In this document: piece after piece, positions 37,657 through 46,739 of the stretch | How positions within the stretch are numbered: position 1 is the stretch's first letter | How the letters are laid out: the number at the start of each line of letters is the position of its first letter | Source: Megasphaera massiliensis | GTDB taxonomy: Bacteria > Bacillota > Negativicutes > Veillonellales > Megasphaeraceae | Direction: 5' to 3' | DNA length: 63,127 nt | Assembly: GCF_000455225.1 (NCBI RefSeq) | Contig: NZ_HF954535.1 | Coordinates: 59,632 to 122,758, forward strand | The notes under the pieces: model-generated | Told to the model about the DNA's origin: nothing | Database searches by the model: none | The model's input: only the letters and a program-made list of their open reading frames with translations | Made by a program: the position numbers and the translations under genes

Positions 37657-38031
37657 ATGGAAAAACCACACACTGTACGTTACTCGTTAACCGCTTTTTT
37701 AATCTTTTCCATTCTCGTTCCCATTCTATTATCCGATGTGAACTTATTGGGTAATAAAGGCGATCTCTATATAGAGTATTGGATTTTCTCGGTATTGGCG
37801 CTAATCCCTGCCAATATCGCATCTCGCAAAGGCCGCAGCTTTGCCATCTGGTATATATACGGACTTTGCCTTTTTCTAATCGCCTTCATTCATAGTTTAT
37901 GCATCAAAGATAATGATATCGCAAAGACCTTCAAAGGCTGGCATAAATGCCTTTACTGCGGCGAGTTCAGCCGACCGGAAGCGACGGTTTGCCGCTGCTG
38001 CGGCCGTGATTTAATCCAGCCGCATCTATAA
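37657..38031 (+). CDS. membrane protein with C-terminal zinc ribbon, copy 2 (124 aa)
   Basis: This tandem paralogue of the preceding gene starts at ATG 37657 with AAGAGGTG upstream. Same plan: hydrophobic segments (LTAFLIFSILVPILLSD, IFSVLALIPANIAS, IWYIYGLCLFLIAFIHSL), then SLCIKDND, KGWHKCLYCGEFSRPEATV and CRCCGRDL. The shared blocks ALIPA-IA-RKGR, LIAFIHSLCIK and YCGE-SRPEATVC-CGRDL show an ancestral duplication, while the N-termini have diverged. The two are 39 nt apart and end in one terminator, so they are likely one transcript. No characterised homologue recognised. Confidence 0.8.
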   Translation: MEKPHTVRYSLTAFLIFSILVPILLSDVNLLGNKGDLYIEYWIFSVLALIPANIASRKGRSFAIWYIYGLCLFLIAFIHSLCIKDNDIAKTFKGWHKCLYCGEFSRPEATVCRCCGRDLIQPHL

Positions 38032-38049
38032 AATCCTCAGACACATCAG

Positions 38050-38105
38050 AAGGCTCCTCCCTATCACGATGACATTTGCTGTCACGATAGGAAAGAGCCT
38101 TTTTC
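38050..38105 (+). terminator. bidirectional terminator
   Basis: AAGGCTC..CCTATC pairs with GATAGG..GAGCCTTTTT, with an inner stem GTGACA-like around the loop. It ends the two-gene unit and, in reverse, the lacI-type gene. Confidence 0.75.
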
Positions 38106-38121
38106 ATATGTTACGCTTACC

Positions 38122-39141
38122 TTATAAGTTTTCCAGGAGCTTGATTTCGTTCTTCAGGATATAGCGCTCCCGTTCCGGTTTTTGATCATTGACCAGATAC
38201 TGGAAAGCCAAGTCCATGGCCCGGTATCCCTGCTGGTATGGGTGCTGATAGATAATCGTCTTTAAGACGCCCTGTTTCATCATGTCTACTGTCGTCGGTG
38301 TACTGTCGAAGGCGACGATGGTCAGGTCTTTTTCTTTTTTTAGGCTGACGACGGCCCGGCAGGCACCATACACGCCGCCGGCAACGATGAACAAGGAATC
38401 GATGTCGGGGTTTTCTTCGAGCATCTTCTTCGTTTCTTCATAAGAGATGATTTCATCGTCCTTATTAACGGCTGTCGAGAGGACAGAAAAGCCCGGCACA
38501 GACTCCATACGCCGCTTGAATCCTTCGAGACGAAGTTCATGGCCCCAGGCCTGACGAGAACCGGTAACGACTCCGATTTTAGCCGTCTGACCTCTCAGAA
38601 GCTGCAGCAGGGCACAGGCCGTTTCACCTCCATTAGCATAGTCACTGCCGACGTAGCACTGGCGGCGGCAGCCTTGTACGTCGTTATTGACGGTGACGAC
38701 GAAGACGCCTTTATCGACTAAAGCATTGATGGCATCGGCAATCCGTTTATCATTAATCGGACTGATGATGAGACCGCTGACAGGGATGGCTTCCAGTTCG
38801 GCAATAAGGGCCAGCTGGGCCTCTACATCATAGCCTTTCATCAAGCGCATCGTCAATTGGATGCCGTAAATCTGATAACGGCTTTCTGCCGTCTCGATGC
38901 CGCGGATGATCTCATCGAAGAAAGCATTGCCTTCTGAATTCAAAATGACGCCGACAATAGGACGGTGCCGTCTGGCAGCCAAGGCCTTGCCGGCCGGATT
39001 CGGTTTATATCCTAATTGCTTTACCATATTCATGACGGCTTCGGCCGTTTCTGGCTTGACGCGGCCCCGGCCATTGAGGACCCGGTCTACGGTCCCTCGT
39101 GAAACACCGCAAAGTTCGGCAATTTTTTTAATCGTTACCAT
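38122..39141 (-). CDS. LacI-family regulator of the adjacent sugar locus
   Basis: This 339-aa protein has an N-terminal HTH (TIKKIAELCGVSRGTVDRVL, residues 3-22, with hinge NPAGKALAARRH near 53-64) and a periplasmic-binding-protein-like sugar-sensing domain (PIVGVILNSEGNAFFDEII, VVTVNNDVQG, LFIVAGGVYGACRAV). It lies at the 3' end of the xylB-MFS-DUF4867 operon but behind a hairpin, so it is probably expressed on its own. GTGCCTA(G/A)GCAC palindromes at 42921 and 43118, in the divergent promoters of this locus, are its likely operators. The effector sugar is not known. Confidence 0.9.
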   Translation of the reverse strand: MVTIKKIAELCGVSRGTVDRVLNGRGRVKPETAEAVMNMVKQLGYKPNPAGKALAARRHRPIVGVILNSEGNAFFDEIIRGIETAESRYQIYGIQLTMRLMKGYDVEAQLALIAELEAIPVSGLIISPINDKRIADAINALVDKGVFVVTVNNDVQGCRRQCYVGSDYANGGETACALLQLLRGQTAKIGVVTGSRQAWGHELRLEGFKRRMESVPGFSVLSTAVNKDDEIISYEETKKMLEENPDIDSLFIVAGGVYGACRAVVSLKKEKDLTIVAFDSTPTTVDMMKQGVLKTIIYQHPYQQGYRAMDLAFQYLVNDQKPERERYILKNEIKLLENL

Positions 39142-39217
39142 TCTTCTCCCTCACTTATCCCCATATTCAAGGTTAACTGATCTTCTCTATTGTACCAAAC
39201 ATCGCGGCATGATAAAA

Positions 39218-39255
39218 GGAACTATCGATAAAGTTCGCACTTTATAAATAGTTCC
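39218..39255 (-). terminator. terminator after DUF4867 gene
   Basis: GGAACTAT pairs with ATAGTTCC and ATAAAGT with ACTTTAT inside it. Only four T follow on the minus strand, so it may be leaky into lacI. Confidence 0.6.
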
Positions 39256-39262
39256 TCATCTT

Positions 39263-39880
39263 TTAAATCTGTATATTCTCTCCCACTAAACCGATCCAGG
39301 CCTCATCCTTTTGCAGCCCGCTCTCTTCATGAGCGATGAGCCACTTATTGATGGCAAAGAGCAAGGCATTTTCGCCGCTGTTGTCAACCGTTTCCGGCAA
39401 AGCCTCGTTGGTTCCTTTCGGAAGGACGACGCCGCAGCGAAATTCTTTGCCGTCAACACTGCACGGTGCAAAGTGAAGGGTCGTCGCATAGAGTTCGACT
39501 GCCGTTCCGGCCGGAACGAAGAAGGCTTCAACGAGAGCCGTATCATATGTATAAGAGGATAGATCGATATCCTGCTGTCGGCCGACTAATAAGATGAGGT
39601 CTGTCGCAGCGATGTCAATTTCCGAAGACCGATGATATTCTAAGGCATTGAGCTTATTATTATAGCCGCTGCAATGGCCAAATTCAATGGGAAGGAAGCC
39701 GAAGGATTCCTCTTCCAGGGTTTTCGCCAAGGGCAGTTCTTCAAATGCCCCGACAGATGGTTCATACATCGTCCCTTCCGACACAACGGGAACTTCTTTC
39801 ATTACGTCCACAAATTCTTTGACATCAACGTCGAGGATCCGTCCGTAGACGGCAAATTCTTTATCCGTTACTTGTTTCAT
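39263..39880 (-). CDS. DUF4867 family protein of sugar catabolic locus
   Basis: This 205-aa soluble protein matches my memory of the DUF4867 family, found beside sugar kinases and isomerases in Firmicutes. Visible blocks are FAVYGRILDVDVKEFVDVM, FGHCSGYNNKLNALEYHRSSE, LILLVGRQQDI, AFFVPAGTAVELYATTLHFAPC and FRCGVVLPKGTNEALP. The EYHRSSE and TLHFAPC segments look like cupin-type His/Glu ligand strands, so a sugar mutarotase, epimerase or isomerase role is possible. This is inference. The stop overlaps the MFS gene's first base region, so they are coupled in one operon with xylB. Confidence 0.8.
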   Translation of the reverse strand: MKQVTDKEFAVYGRILDVDVKEFVDVMKEVPVVSEGTMYEPSVGAFEELPLAKTLEEESFGFLPIEFGHCSGYNNKLNALEYHRSSEIDIAATDLILLVGRQQDIDLSSYTYDTALVEAFFVPAGTAVELYATTLHFAPCSVDGKEFRCGVVLPKGTNEALPETVDNSGENALLFAINKWLIAHEESGLQKDEAWIGLVGENIQI

Positions 39881-41319
39881 TACTGATTACCTCCGTGAAC
39901 CCCAATATTTTTCAACTTCATGCCGGACATCAAGTTCTTTTCAATCTGTTCCAGAGAAACATTCTTCGTTTCCGGAACAAAGGCAAAGGTCAGGGCGATG
40001 AATACGGCATTCAAACCGGCATACATCCAGAAAGTCATGGAGGAACCAAGGGCATCGATGAGGCTGAGGAAGGTGGCACCGACGACAGCACAGGTGATCC
40101 AGTTGGTCATGGTCGAGCAGGCAACGCCGAATTCACGCATCTTCAAAGGCTGAATTTCCGAGCACAGAACCCAAACGATCGGACCGGCACTCATGGCAAA
40201 ACCGGCGATGAAGATCATGGTCATAATAGCCGAAAGGTAGCAAACCCAAGGAGCGGGATTCCCGCCTTCAATGACAGCCATGCAAAGACCCATGACAACC
40301 ATGGCGGCTGCCATGACGGCAAAACCGACTTTTAAAGCCGGCTTACGTCCGGACTTATCGACAGTATAGACAGCAATGAGGGTTGCCAGGACGAAGACAA
40401 TCCCGTTGATGACCGTGCCGATCATCTGATCTTCCGTACTGGAAAAGCCGCCAAGGCTGAGGATTTTCGGCGAATAATACATAATGACATTAAAACCGGT
40501 AAACTGCTGCATGGCCTGTAACAGGACGCCGAGGAATACGGCACGACGCACGTTTTTATTCGATTTCAACAAGGACCAGCCGGCTTGTTTTACTTTCAGC
40601 GTATCTTTAATATCATTTAATTCAGATTTTGCTAAGTCCACATCGGCATGAAGGGTCTGCAAAACTTTTTCCGCTTCCGAAAAACGCCCCTTGGCAGCCA
40701 ACCAGCGCGGGCTTTCGGGCAGTACGAATACGGTTAGAATCAAGACGACAGCCGGAATGGCAATGACCGTCAGCATCATCCGCCAGGAACCACTGTAACT
40801 GAAATAGGTATTGGACAGGAAGGCCGACAGAATCCCAACGGTAACCATAAACTGATAGCCTGAAATAACCTGACCTCGTGAGTCTTTATCGGCCATTTCC
40901 GCTAAATAGAGCGGCGCCGTATACGAAGCAATCCCGACGGACAGGCCCAAAATCAAACGAAAACCGATGAGCATGTCGACGTTAACGGCCAAGCCGGAAC
41001 CGACGGAACCGACGATAAACAGGGCGGCACCGGTAAGGAGACTGCGCTTTCGGCCGATACGAGCCGTCATAAAAGCGGCACATAAGGCACCAATGGCAGC
41101 ACCTACCATCATACAGCTGACGACCCGTTCCTGAGCGGCGCTGTTGAGCCCCCATTCAGCCGTAATAAAAGGCAGTGCCCCGGCGATAACCCCTTGGTCG
41201 AGGCCGAACAACAAACCGGCCATACCAGCCGTAAAATAAATGAATTTCCGTACTCGTGAAGCGTGAGACTTTGCTAATGCCTTGTCGTCACAAATCATGG
41301 CTGCTTCTTGATTCATCAT
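39880..41319 (-). CDS. sugar porter MFS transporter (sugar:H+ symporter)
   Basis: This 479-aa protein has 12 membrane segments and the sugar-porter signatures: [15 protein letters not shown] in helix 1, [43 protein letters not shown] after helix 6, [12 protein letters not shown] and [12 protein letters not shown] at the C-terminus. It resembles XylE/AraE/GalP. I chose the first of two adjacent ATG codons (41319); AGGAGAG lies nine bases upstream. The upstream in-frame ATG at 41370 overlaps xylB and is rejected. It sits 23 nt after xylB. The substrate is presumably the pentose or deoxyhexose handled by the isomerase and kinase here. Confidence 0.92.
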   Translation of the reverse strand: MMNQEAAMICDDKALAKSHASRVRKFIYFTAGMAGLLFGLDQGVIAGALPFITAEWGLNSAAQERVVSCMMVGAAIGALCAAFMTARIGRKRSLLTGAALFIVGSVGSGLAVNVDMLIGFRLILGLSVGIASYTAPLYLAEMADKDSRGQVISGYQFMVTVGILSAFLSNTYFSYSGSWRMMLTVIAIPAVVLILTVFVLPESPRWLAAKGRFSEAEKVLQTLHADVDLAKSELNDIKDTLKVKQAGWSLLKSNKNVRRAVFLGVLLQAMQQFTGFNVIMYYSPKILSLGGFSSTEDQMIGTVINGIVFVLATLIAVYTVDKSGRKPALKVGFAVMAAAMVVMGLCMAVIEGGNPAPWVCYLSAIMTMIFIAGFAMSAGPIVWVLCSEIQPLKMREFGVACSTMTNWITCAVVGATFLSLIDALGSSMTFWMYAGLNAVFIALTFAFVPETKNVSLEQIEKNLMSGMKLKNIGVHGGNQ

Positions 41320-41342
41320 GGTCACATCTCTCCTAACGGCGT

Positions 41343-42866
41343 TTATAAAGTCGCCAAATCTTGATAACATCCGGCTAATTGCCGATATAATTTCTGATAT
41401 AAAGCGTGGCCTTTTTCATAATAGGCGTGAGCTGTCGGGGCGGGCTGGCAATAGGTATTGGTATCGATGAAATCGCGGCAAGCCGTGACAACGCTCTTAA
41501 ACAATCCGGCTCCGACGCCGGCCAGGATAGCTGCCCCCAGGGCAGGGCCTTCCTTAGAAGATACGGTTTTGACTTCGCAATTATACATATCGGCCAGCAT
41601 CTGACGCCACAATTGGCTTCGTCCGCCGCCGCCGCAGGCCATCATTTCCTGAACGACGATTCCCATGTCGCGAAGGATGTCCTGGCAGTCCGTCAGAGAA
41701 TAGCCAACGCCTTCCATGACGGCCCGGAGCATATCGTCCTGCGTATGGATGGCCGATAGTCCGAAGAATACACCGCGGCAATCCGGGTCGAGGTGCGGCG
41801 TCCGTTCTCCCATAAGATAAGGTAAATAAAGGAGGCGCCGGCTGCCCATGGGTACGTGTTCAACGTGATGGTCCATGACGACATAAGGATCAAGACCGGC
41901 CTGTTCGGCTTCTTTTAAGTAGTCATGTCCCAGCGTATCACGGAACCAGCGAAGAGACAAGCCCGCAGCCTGGGTTACACCCATGACGTGCCAACACCCG
42001 GGCACGGCACAGCAGAACGAGTGGACGCGGCCTTTAGGGTCGATGTGGAGATCGCTCGTATGGGCGAAGACGACACCGCTGGTACCGATGGTTGTAAAAG
42101 CCTTGCCGTCACTGACGATGCCGGTTCCGACAGCAGCAGCGGCATTATCGCCGGCACCGCCGACGACGATGGTTTGCGGAAGGAGGCCTGTTTCTGCGGC
42201 AAAGGCCGGTGTCAGTGTTCCCGTCACATCCGGTGATTCATAGACCTTAGCCAGCCATGCCGGATCGATGTCGAGGAGATCCAGGATTTCATCGGACCAA
42301 CAGCGGTGACGTACGTCGAGGAACTGCATGCCGCTGGCATCAGAAACGTCGGTCGCATACTGACCGGTCATGCGCAGGCGGACATAATCTTTCGGAAGCA
42401 GAATATGGCGGCACTGGCGATAGTGTTCCGCTTCATGGTTGCGCACCCAGAGAAGCTTCGACGCCGTAAAACCGGTCAATGCCGGGTTGGCCGTGATGTC
42501 CATCAACTTTTCAGCACCGACGGTCCGGGTGATTTCGATACATTCTTTCCCCGTCCGTTGGTCACACCAGATGATAGCCGGCCGGATGACTTCGTTCTTT
42601 TCATTTAACATGACCAGGCCGTGCATCTGACCGGATAAGCCGATACTGACGATATCTTTCGCTTCTACGGTGCACTTTGCCAAGATTTCCCGTATCGTCT
42701 GTACAACAGCCTGATACCAATCTTCCGGCTTCTGTTCAGCCCAACCGTTCTGGGGCTGATACAAGGGATACTCACAGGACGCCATAGCCACAGCCTGACA
42801 GGTATCGTCGAAGAGTACTGTTTTGGTCGCTGACGTACCAATATCAATTCCCATTACATACTTCAT
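41343..42866 (-). CDS. xylB: xylulokinase (FGGY family)
   Basis: This 507-aa kinase phosphorylates a ketopentose, D-xylulose in the closest family. N-terminal [19 protein letters not shown] is the ATP phosphate loop. [12 protein letters not shown] and [11 protein letters not shown] are XylB-type sugar contacts, and [16 protein letters not shown] and [14 protein letters not shown] follow. The C-terminal ATP site is [20 protein letters not shown], followed by [15 protein letters not shown]. It leads the minus operon xylB-MFS-DUF4867, driven by the promoter at 42947-42975 with an operator just downstream. D-ribulose or L-fuculose are alternative substrates, given the fucose/arabinose-type isomerase next door. 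Confidence 0.9.
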   Translation of the reverse strand: MKYVMGIDIGTSATKTVLFDDTCQAVAMASCEYPLYQPQNGWAEQKPEDWYQAVVQTIREILAKCTVEAKDIVSIGLSGQMHGLVMLNEKNEVIRPAIIWCDQRTGKECIEITRTVGAEKLMDITANPALTGFTASKLLWVRNHEAEHYRQCRHILLPKDYVRLRMTGQYATDVSDASGMQFLDVRHRCWSDEILDLLDIDPAWLAKVYESPDVTGTLTPAFAAETGLLPQTIVVGGAGDNAAAAVGTGIVSDGKAFTTIGTSGVVFAHTSDLHIDPKGRVHSFCCAVPGCWHVMGVTQAAGLSLRWFRDTLGHDYLKEAEQAGLDPYVVMDHHVEHVPMGSRRLLYLPYLMGERTPHLDPDCRGVFFGLSAIHTQDDMLRAVMEGVGYSLTDCQDILRDMGIVVQEMMACGGGGRSQLWRQMLADMYNCEVKTVSSKEGPALGAAILAGVGAGLFKSVVTACRDFIDTNTYCQPAPTAHAYYEKGHALYQKLYRQLAGCYQDLATL

Positions 42867-42920
42867 ATATCTTCCTCCCTAATGTGCCTCATTTATTTCG
42901 AGGTCCTTGCGCCTTATTGC

Positions 42921-42932
42921 GTGCCTAAGCAC
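42921..42932. promoter_or_regulatory. LacI-type operator upstream of xylB
   Basis: GTGCCTAAGCAC is a 12-bp palindrome with one mismatch. It lies 15 bp downstream of the -10 box of the xylB promoter, a repressing position. It matches the site at 43118-43129 in 11 of 12 bases. Confidence 0.75.
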
Positions 42933-42946
42933 ATGTCTATGTTTGA

Positions 42947-42975
42947 AGTATACCATGACAAAATTAGATGGTCAA
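42947..42975 (-). promoter_or_regulatory. xylB operon promoter
   Basis: Minus strand TTGACC (42975-42970), 17-bp spacer, TATACT (42952-42947), about 80 nt before the xylB start. Confidence 0.75.
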
Positions 42976-43072
42976 CGGGAATCTCCATACATGCACTTTT
43001 GCTATATTTTAGGGTTTACCTGTATTTTTTCTGCATAATGCTGCCTTTCGTAAAAAAATGTCAAACTATGTA

Positions 43073-43103
43073 TTGACAGAAATTTGACAAGCGTGCTATC
43101 ATT
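43073..43103 (+). promoter_or_regulatory. promoter of isomerase gene
   Basis: TTGACA (43073-43078), 19-bp spacer, TATCAT (43098-43103). A second TTGACA at 43085-43090 lies too close to the -10 box. Confidence 0.5.
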
Positions 43104-43117
43104 CCCTTAACGAAATG

Positions 43118-43129
43118 TGCCTAGGCACT
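43118..43129. promoter_or_regulatory. LacI-type operator upstream of isomerase gene
   Basis: GTGCCTAGGCAC is a perfect 12-bp palindrome just downstream of the isomerase promoter, about 45 nt before the start. With the twin at 42921 it frames the divergent promoter region, so one repressor could hold both or loop between them. Confidence 0.8.
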
Positions 43130-43174
43130 CAAAAAAATTACAAGTAACCCTTACATGGGAAAGGAGACCTTATT

Positions 43175-44659
43175 ATGAATATTCCCGAAGTGAAATGTGG
43201 TATTATTTCTGTCAGCCGTGACTGCTTTATTATTTCTTTATCCCAGAACCGTCGCAAGGCCATCGTCGATGCCTATACGAAAAAATATGGCGACCTCTAC
43301 GAAGTGCCGACGGTCGTAGAAAACGAAAAAGATATGCTTAAAGCCGTTGAAGAAGCTAAAGCCGCCGGCTGCAATGCCCTCGTCGTCTTCTTAGGTAACT
43401 TCGGTCCCGAAACGCCGGAAACCTTAATCGCTAAATACTTCGACGGTCCGGTCATGTACGCCGCTGCTGCCGAAGAAACAGGCAAAAACCTCATCAATGG
43501 CCGCGGCGATGCTTACTGCGGCATGCTCAACTGTTCGTATAACTTAGGCCTTCGCAAATTAAAAGCCCATATACCGTCATACCCCGTAGGAACCGCTGAA
43601 GAAGTCGCTTCCATGATTGCCGACTTCCAGCCCATGGCCCGCACGCTCATCGGCCTCAGCCAGTTAAAAATCATTACCTTCGGCCCGCGTCCTCAGGACT
43701 TCTTTGCCTGCAACGCACCGATCAAACCGCTCTACGACTTAGGCATTGAAATCGAAGAAAACTCCGAACTCGACCTTCTCGTATCGTATCAGGCTCACAA
43801 AGACGACCCGCGCATTGCCGACGTCGTCGCCGATATGACGGAAGAACTCGGCAAAGACGGCAATCCCTGGCCGGACCTCCTGCCCCGCATGGCACAGTAC
43901 GAACTGACCCTCCTCGACTGGGCTGAAGCTCACAAAGGCTCTCGTCAGTATGTAGCTTTTGCCAATAAATGCTGGCCGGCCTTCCCGTCCCAGTTCGGCT
44001 TTGAACCGTGCTACGTCAACAGCCGTCTCGTATCCCGCGGCATCCCTGTCGCCTGCGAAGTCGACATCTACGGCGCCGTCAGCGAATACATCGGCATGTG
44101 TGCCAGCGGCGACACCGTCACCTTGCTCGACATCAACAACTCCGTCCCCCGCGATCTCTACGAATCGGATATCAAACCGACGACGAACTATACCCAGAAA
44201 GATACCTTCATGGGCTTCCATTGCGGCAACACACCTTTGTGCAAGTTGAAAAAGGGCGGCGTAAAATATCAACTCATCCAAAACCGTCTCTTAGAAGACG
44301 GCGGCACACCGGACATCACCCGCGGCACCCTCGAAGGGGACATTGCCGAAAGCCCGATCACCTTCTTCCGACTCCAGAGCACGGCCGGCGGCGAGCTCCG
44401 GGCTTACATCGCCCAAGGTGAAGTCCTGCCGGCTGCTACCCAATCCTTCGGCGGCATCGGCATCTTTGCCATCCCCGAAATGGGCCGCTTCTACCGTCAC
44501 GTCCTCATCGCCAAGCAGTATCCTCATCACGGCGCCGTCGCCTTTGCCCACATCGGAAAAGTCCTCTTCTCCATCTTCCAGTACCTGGGCATTGAAGACA
44601 TCGCCTTCAACCAGCCAAAAGGCATGCTCTATCCCAACGAAAATCCCTTTGACATGTAA
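43175..44659 (+). CDS. L-fucose/L-arabinose isomerase family protein
   Basis: This 494-aa protein belongs to the fucose/arabinose isomerase-like fold and probably converts an aldose to the ketose used by the XylB-type kinase. Blocks seen are KCGIISVSRDCFIISLSQN, CNALVVFLGNFGPETPE, MYAAAAEETGKNL, ITFGPRPQDFFACNAPIKP, PSQFGFEPCYVNSRLVSRG and VACEVDIYGAVSEYIGMCA. The metal region is FMGFHCGNTP, and RGTLEGDIAESPITFFRLQST follows. Acidic and His ligands typical of the Mn2+ site (Glu in CEVDIYG; His in FMGFHCGN) are present. AAAGGAGA precedes the ATG. It is divergent from xylB and shares the operator pair. L-arabinose, D-arabinose or L-fucose would each fit; no aldolase is nearby. Confidence 0.85.
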   Translation: MNIPEVKCGIISVSRDCFIISLSQNRRKAIVDAYTKKYGDLYEVPTVVENEKDMLKAVEEAKAAGCNALVVFLGNFGPETPETLIAKYFDGPVMYAAAAEETGKNLINGRGDAYCGMLNCSYNLGLRKLKAHIPSYPVGTAEEVASMIADFQPMARTLIGLSQLKIITFGPRPQDFFACNAPIKPLYDLGIEIEENSELDLLVSYQAHKDDPRIADVVADMTEELGKDGNPWPDLLPRMAQYELTLLDWAEAHKGSRQYVAFANKCWPAFPSQFGFEPCYVNSRLVSRGIPVACEVDIYGAVSEYIGMCASGDTVTLLDINNSVPRDLYESDIKPTTNYTQKDTFMGFHCGNTPLCKLKKGGVKYQLIQNRLLEDGGTPDITRGTLEGDIAESPITFFRLQSTAGGELRAYIAQGEVLPAATQSFGGIGIFAIPEMGRFYRHVLIAKQYPHHGAVAFAHIGKVLFSIFQYLGIEDIAFNQPKGMLYPNENPFDM

Positions 44660-44674
44660 AAGCCTACTCATATT

Positions 44675-44708
44675 AAAAGACGGCACGAATCATTTCGTGC
44701 CGTCTTTT
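44675..44708 (+). terminator. isomerase gene terminator
   Basis: AAAAGACGGCACGAA pairs with TTCGTGCCGTCTTTT around a four-base loop. Confidence 0.9.
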
Positions 44709-44878
44709 CGCATCTATACAGTCAATTTTTGAACCGCTGCTCCCCCCTAACAGCGCTCATTCCCACGGTCGCTCCCTTTTCATTTTTTCGCTGCCTGACA
44801 GTCCCCGACGTTTCTAAGAAATTCGAATCATCACCAGCCCTACATGATTTCTACACGATATCCCTGAGGCCCTGAAGG

Positions 44879-44911
44879 CAAAAAAAGACGTGACCGTCAT
44901 GGCTCACGTCC
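44879..44911 (-). terminator. second minus-strand terminator beyond nudC
   Basis: GACGTGA and TCACGTC pair, and seven T follow on the minus strand. It lies 37 nt past the nudC terminator. The 170-bp stretch 44709-44878 shows no gene. Confidence 0.65.
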
Positions 44912-44947
44912 CGCCAACACAGGAATGTCAGCGTTTCTGTCTCCCTC

Positions 44948-44992
44948 AAAAAAAGAACCTTGAATGGCGGAAAAATCATCATCCAAGGTTCT
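44948..44992 (-). terminator. nudC terminator
   Basis: AGAACCTTG pairs with CAAGGTTCT; seven T follow on the minus strand. It begins three bases past the nudC stop. Confidence 0.85.
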
Positions 44993-44994
44993 CA

Positions 44995-45822
44995 TTAATA
45001 GATTCCTTGTTTAAAAAGGGTCATCATTTCCATGGTCAGGCTGGCTTTTTCTACGTCATCAGGAATATCCTGTCGGTCGATCCATTCAGCCGTTGCCAGT
45101 TCTCTGTGATCGACTTTCAGCGTATCATCGCCGTCAAGATCACAGAAAAATCCCAAGAGGAGTGTATCCGTAAAGCACCAAGGCTGACTCTTATAGAAGG
45201 TCAGGTTCTTGACCTTAATGCCCACTTCTTCCATGACTTCACGATGGACGGTATCCTCAATGGACTCACCGACTTCGGCAAAGCCGGCCAAAAGGGCAAC
45301 ATTCTTGTATTCCCGGCCGGCGTATTTCGAGACCAGGAGCTTGTCACCATGGCGGACGGCTACGATGACGGCCGGGCAGATGCGCGGATAAATCATGGTA
45401 TGGCAGGCGTCGCAATGAACCATCCGTTCCTTGTCGCTGTGTTTCATCGGGCGTCCGCAATGACCGCAGAAGCGATGGTTGCTGTACCAGACGGACAGGG
45501 ACAGGCCGACGACGCCGGCAAAGGCCAGATGCCGCGGTGACGCACCCCTCATAAAGAAAATATTGACATAAGCAAAGCCGTCTTTTTCCGGCAAGGCTTC
45601 CTCAGCCAAATAGAATTGCTGACGGTCTTCGGCAAAGAGCCAGCGGAACCGGTCTTCTCCCATGTCGGCATAATCGCTGTAAGTCGGATAGGTGAAAGAT
45701 TTCTCCCCGGTCAGCTTTACCAATATCTCCCGACCGCGATAAGACAAGAGAATACCATCCCGTGCCAACGGCACCGGACGGTATTCGACATGATACGTAT
45801 GATCTCCGATATCTTGAATCAT
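44995..45822 (-). CDS. nudC: NAD+ diphosphatase / RNA decapping Nudix hydrolase
   Basis: This 275-aa NudC-type enzyme splits NADH/NAD+ into NMN(H) and AMP and can remove NAD caps from RNA. The zinc ribbon is CGHCGRPM...HCDACH near residues 115-140. The Nudix box GFAEVGESIEDTVHREVMEEVGI is near 180-202, in the G-x5-E-x7-REVxEExG form. The NADH signature SQPW follows as KSQPWCFTDTLLLGF. The ATG shares one base with the thrB stop (TGATG), so it is the last gene of the chbG-to-nudC operon. Confidence 0.93.
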   Translation of the reverse strand: MIQDIGDHTYHVEYRPVPLARDGILLSYRGREILVKLTGEKSFTYPTYSDYADMGEDRFRWLFAEDRQQFYLAEEALPEKDGFAYVNIFFMRGASPRHLAFAGVVGLSLSVWYSNHRFCGHCGRPMKHSDKERMVHCDACHTMIYPRICPAVIVAVRHGDKLLVSKYAGREYKNVALLAGFAEVGESIEDTVHREVMEEVGIKVKNLTFYKSQPWCFTDTLLLGFFCDLDGDDTLKVDHRELATAEWIDRQDIPDDVEKASLTMEMMTLFKQGIY

Positions 45823-46736
45823 CAGACGAGCTTCGCCCCTTCATTGCTGCATTTCAACACGTGGCCCGTTGCCTCAATGCCGTGGTCGTTAAAGCAATTG
45901 ATCATGGATTCCATGATGGCTCCTTCATTGCCCGTAGCAAAAGCGATGAGCGTCGAACCGGAACCGCTGATCGTAGCCCCAAGGGCACCGGCTTCCACAG
46001 CCTTCTTCAAGACCAGATCACCGCTGGGAATGAGGCTCAACCGATAAGGTACGTGGAGCTTATCCTGCAGGCCATAAGCGATGCGGTCGTATTGCTTCGT
46101 AAATAAAGACGATACCAGGAAGCTGACGCGACTGACGTTAAAGACGGCGTTTTGGTAATCAATCGTCTTGGGCAGGGCTTTTCTCGCTTCTTCTGTAGAA
46201 ATTTCGATTTCCGGGCTGACCGTCACAAAAGACAATTCATCATCAAGGGGAATCGAATTGGTCAGCGTTTTGCCGTCGACCATGACAGAAACGGATAAGC
46301 CGCCGTAAATGGCAGGCGCCACATTGTCCGGATGACCTTCGAGGACCGTTGCCAGGGACAGCATTTCGTCGCGGCTCATGGTACTGCCGGTCAAGGCGTC
46401 ACCGATGAGGATACCGCCGACAAGGGCTGCCGAGCTGCTTCCGAGACCGCGGGCCGGCGGAATGGCATTGACCAGTTTCAGCGTGCCGCCCTTAGGAAGG
46501 GACTGACGCTTCTTGACGGCGACGGCCTTCATAGCATGGCCGACCATATTTTCGTCAAAAACCTTGGGCAGCTTGTTGGCTCCGAGTCCTTCAATTTCCA
46601 CGGTAATCGTGTCTTTGCCCGGTTCTTCCGTAAAATAAATGTCATTGTACAAGTTCAGCGCAATACCGACGGCATCGAAACCGGAGCCGACGTTAGCGGA
46701 TGTTGCAGGAATCTGTGCATGCAATGTTTTTGTCAT
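45822..46736 (-). CDS. thrB: homoserine kinase
   Basis: This 304-aa GHMP kinase phosphorylates homoserine for threonine synthesis. The GHMP ATP loop is IPPARGLGSSSAALVGGI near residues 88-105. IPATSANVGSGFDAVGIAL is the N-terminal substrate block, and GALGATISGSGSTLIAF the C-terminal motif. It begins three bases after the hom stop. threonine synthase (thrC) is not in the window. Hom plus ThrB immediately upstream of NudC form a compact translationally linked set. Confidence 0.96.
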   Translation of the reverse strand: MTKTLHAQIPATSANVGSGFDAVGIALNLYNDIYFTEEPGKDTITVEIEGLGANKLPKVFDENMVGHAMKAVAVKKRQSLPKGGTLKLVNAIPPARGLGSSSAALVGGILIGDALTGSTMSRDEMLSLATVLEGHPDNVAPAIYGGLSVSVMVDGKTLTNSIPLDDELSFVTVSPEIEISTEEARKALPKTIDYQNAVFNVSRVSFLVSSLFTKQYDRIAYGLQDKLHVPYRLSLIPSGDLVLKKAVEAGALGATISGSGSTLIAFATGNEGAIMESMINCFNDHGIEATGHVLKCSNEGAKLV

Positions 46737-46739
46737 TTC

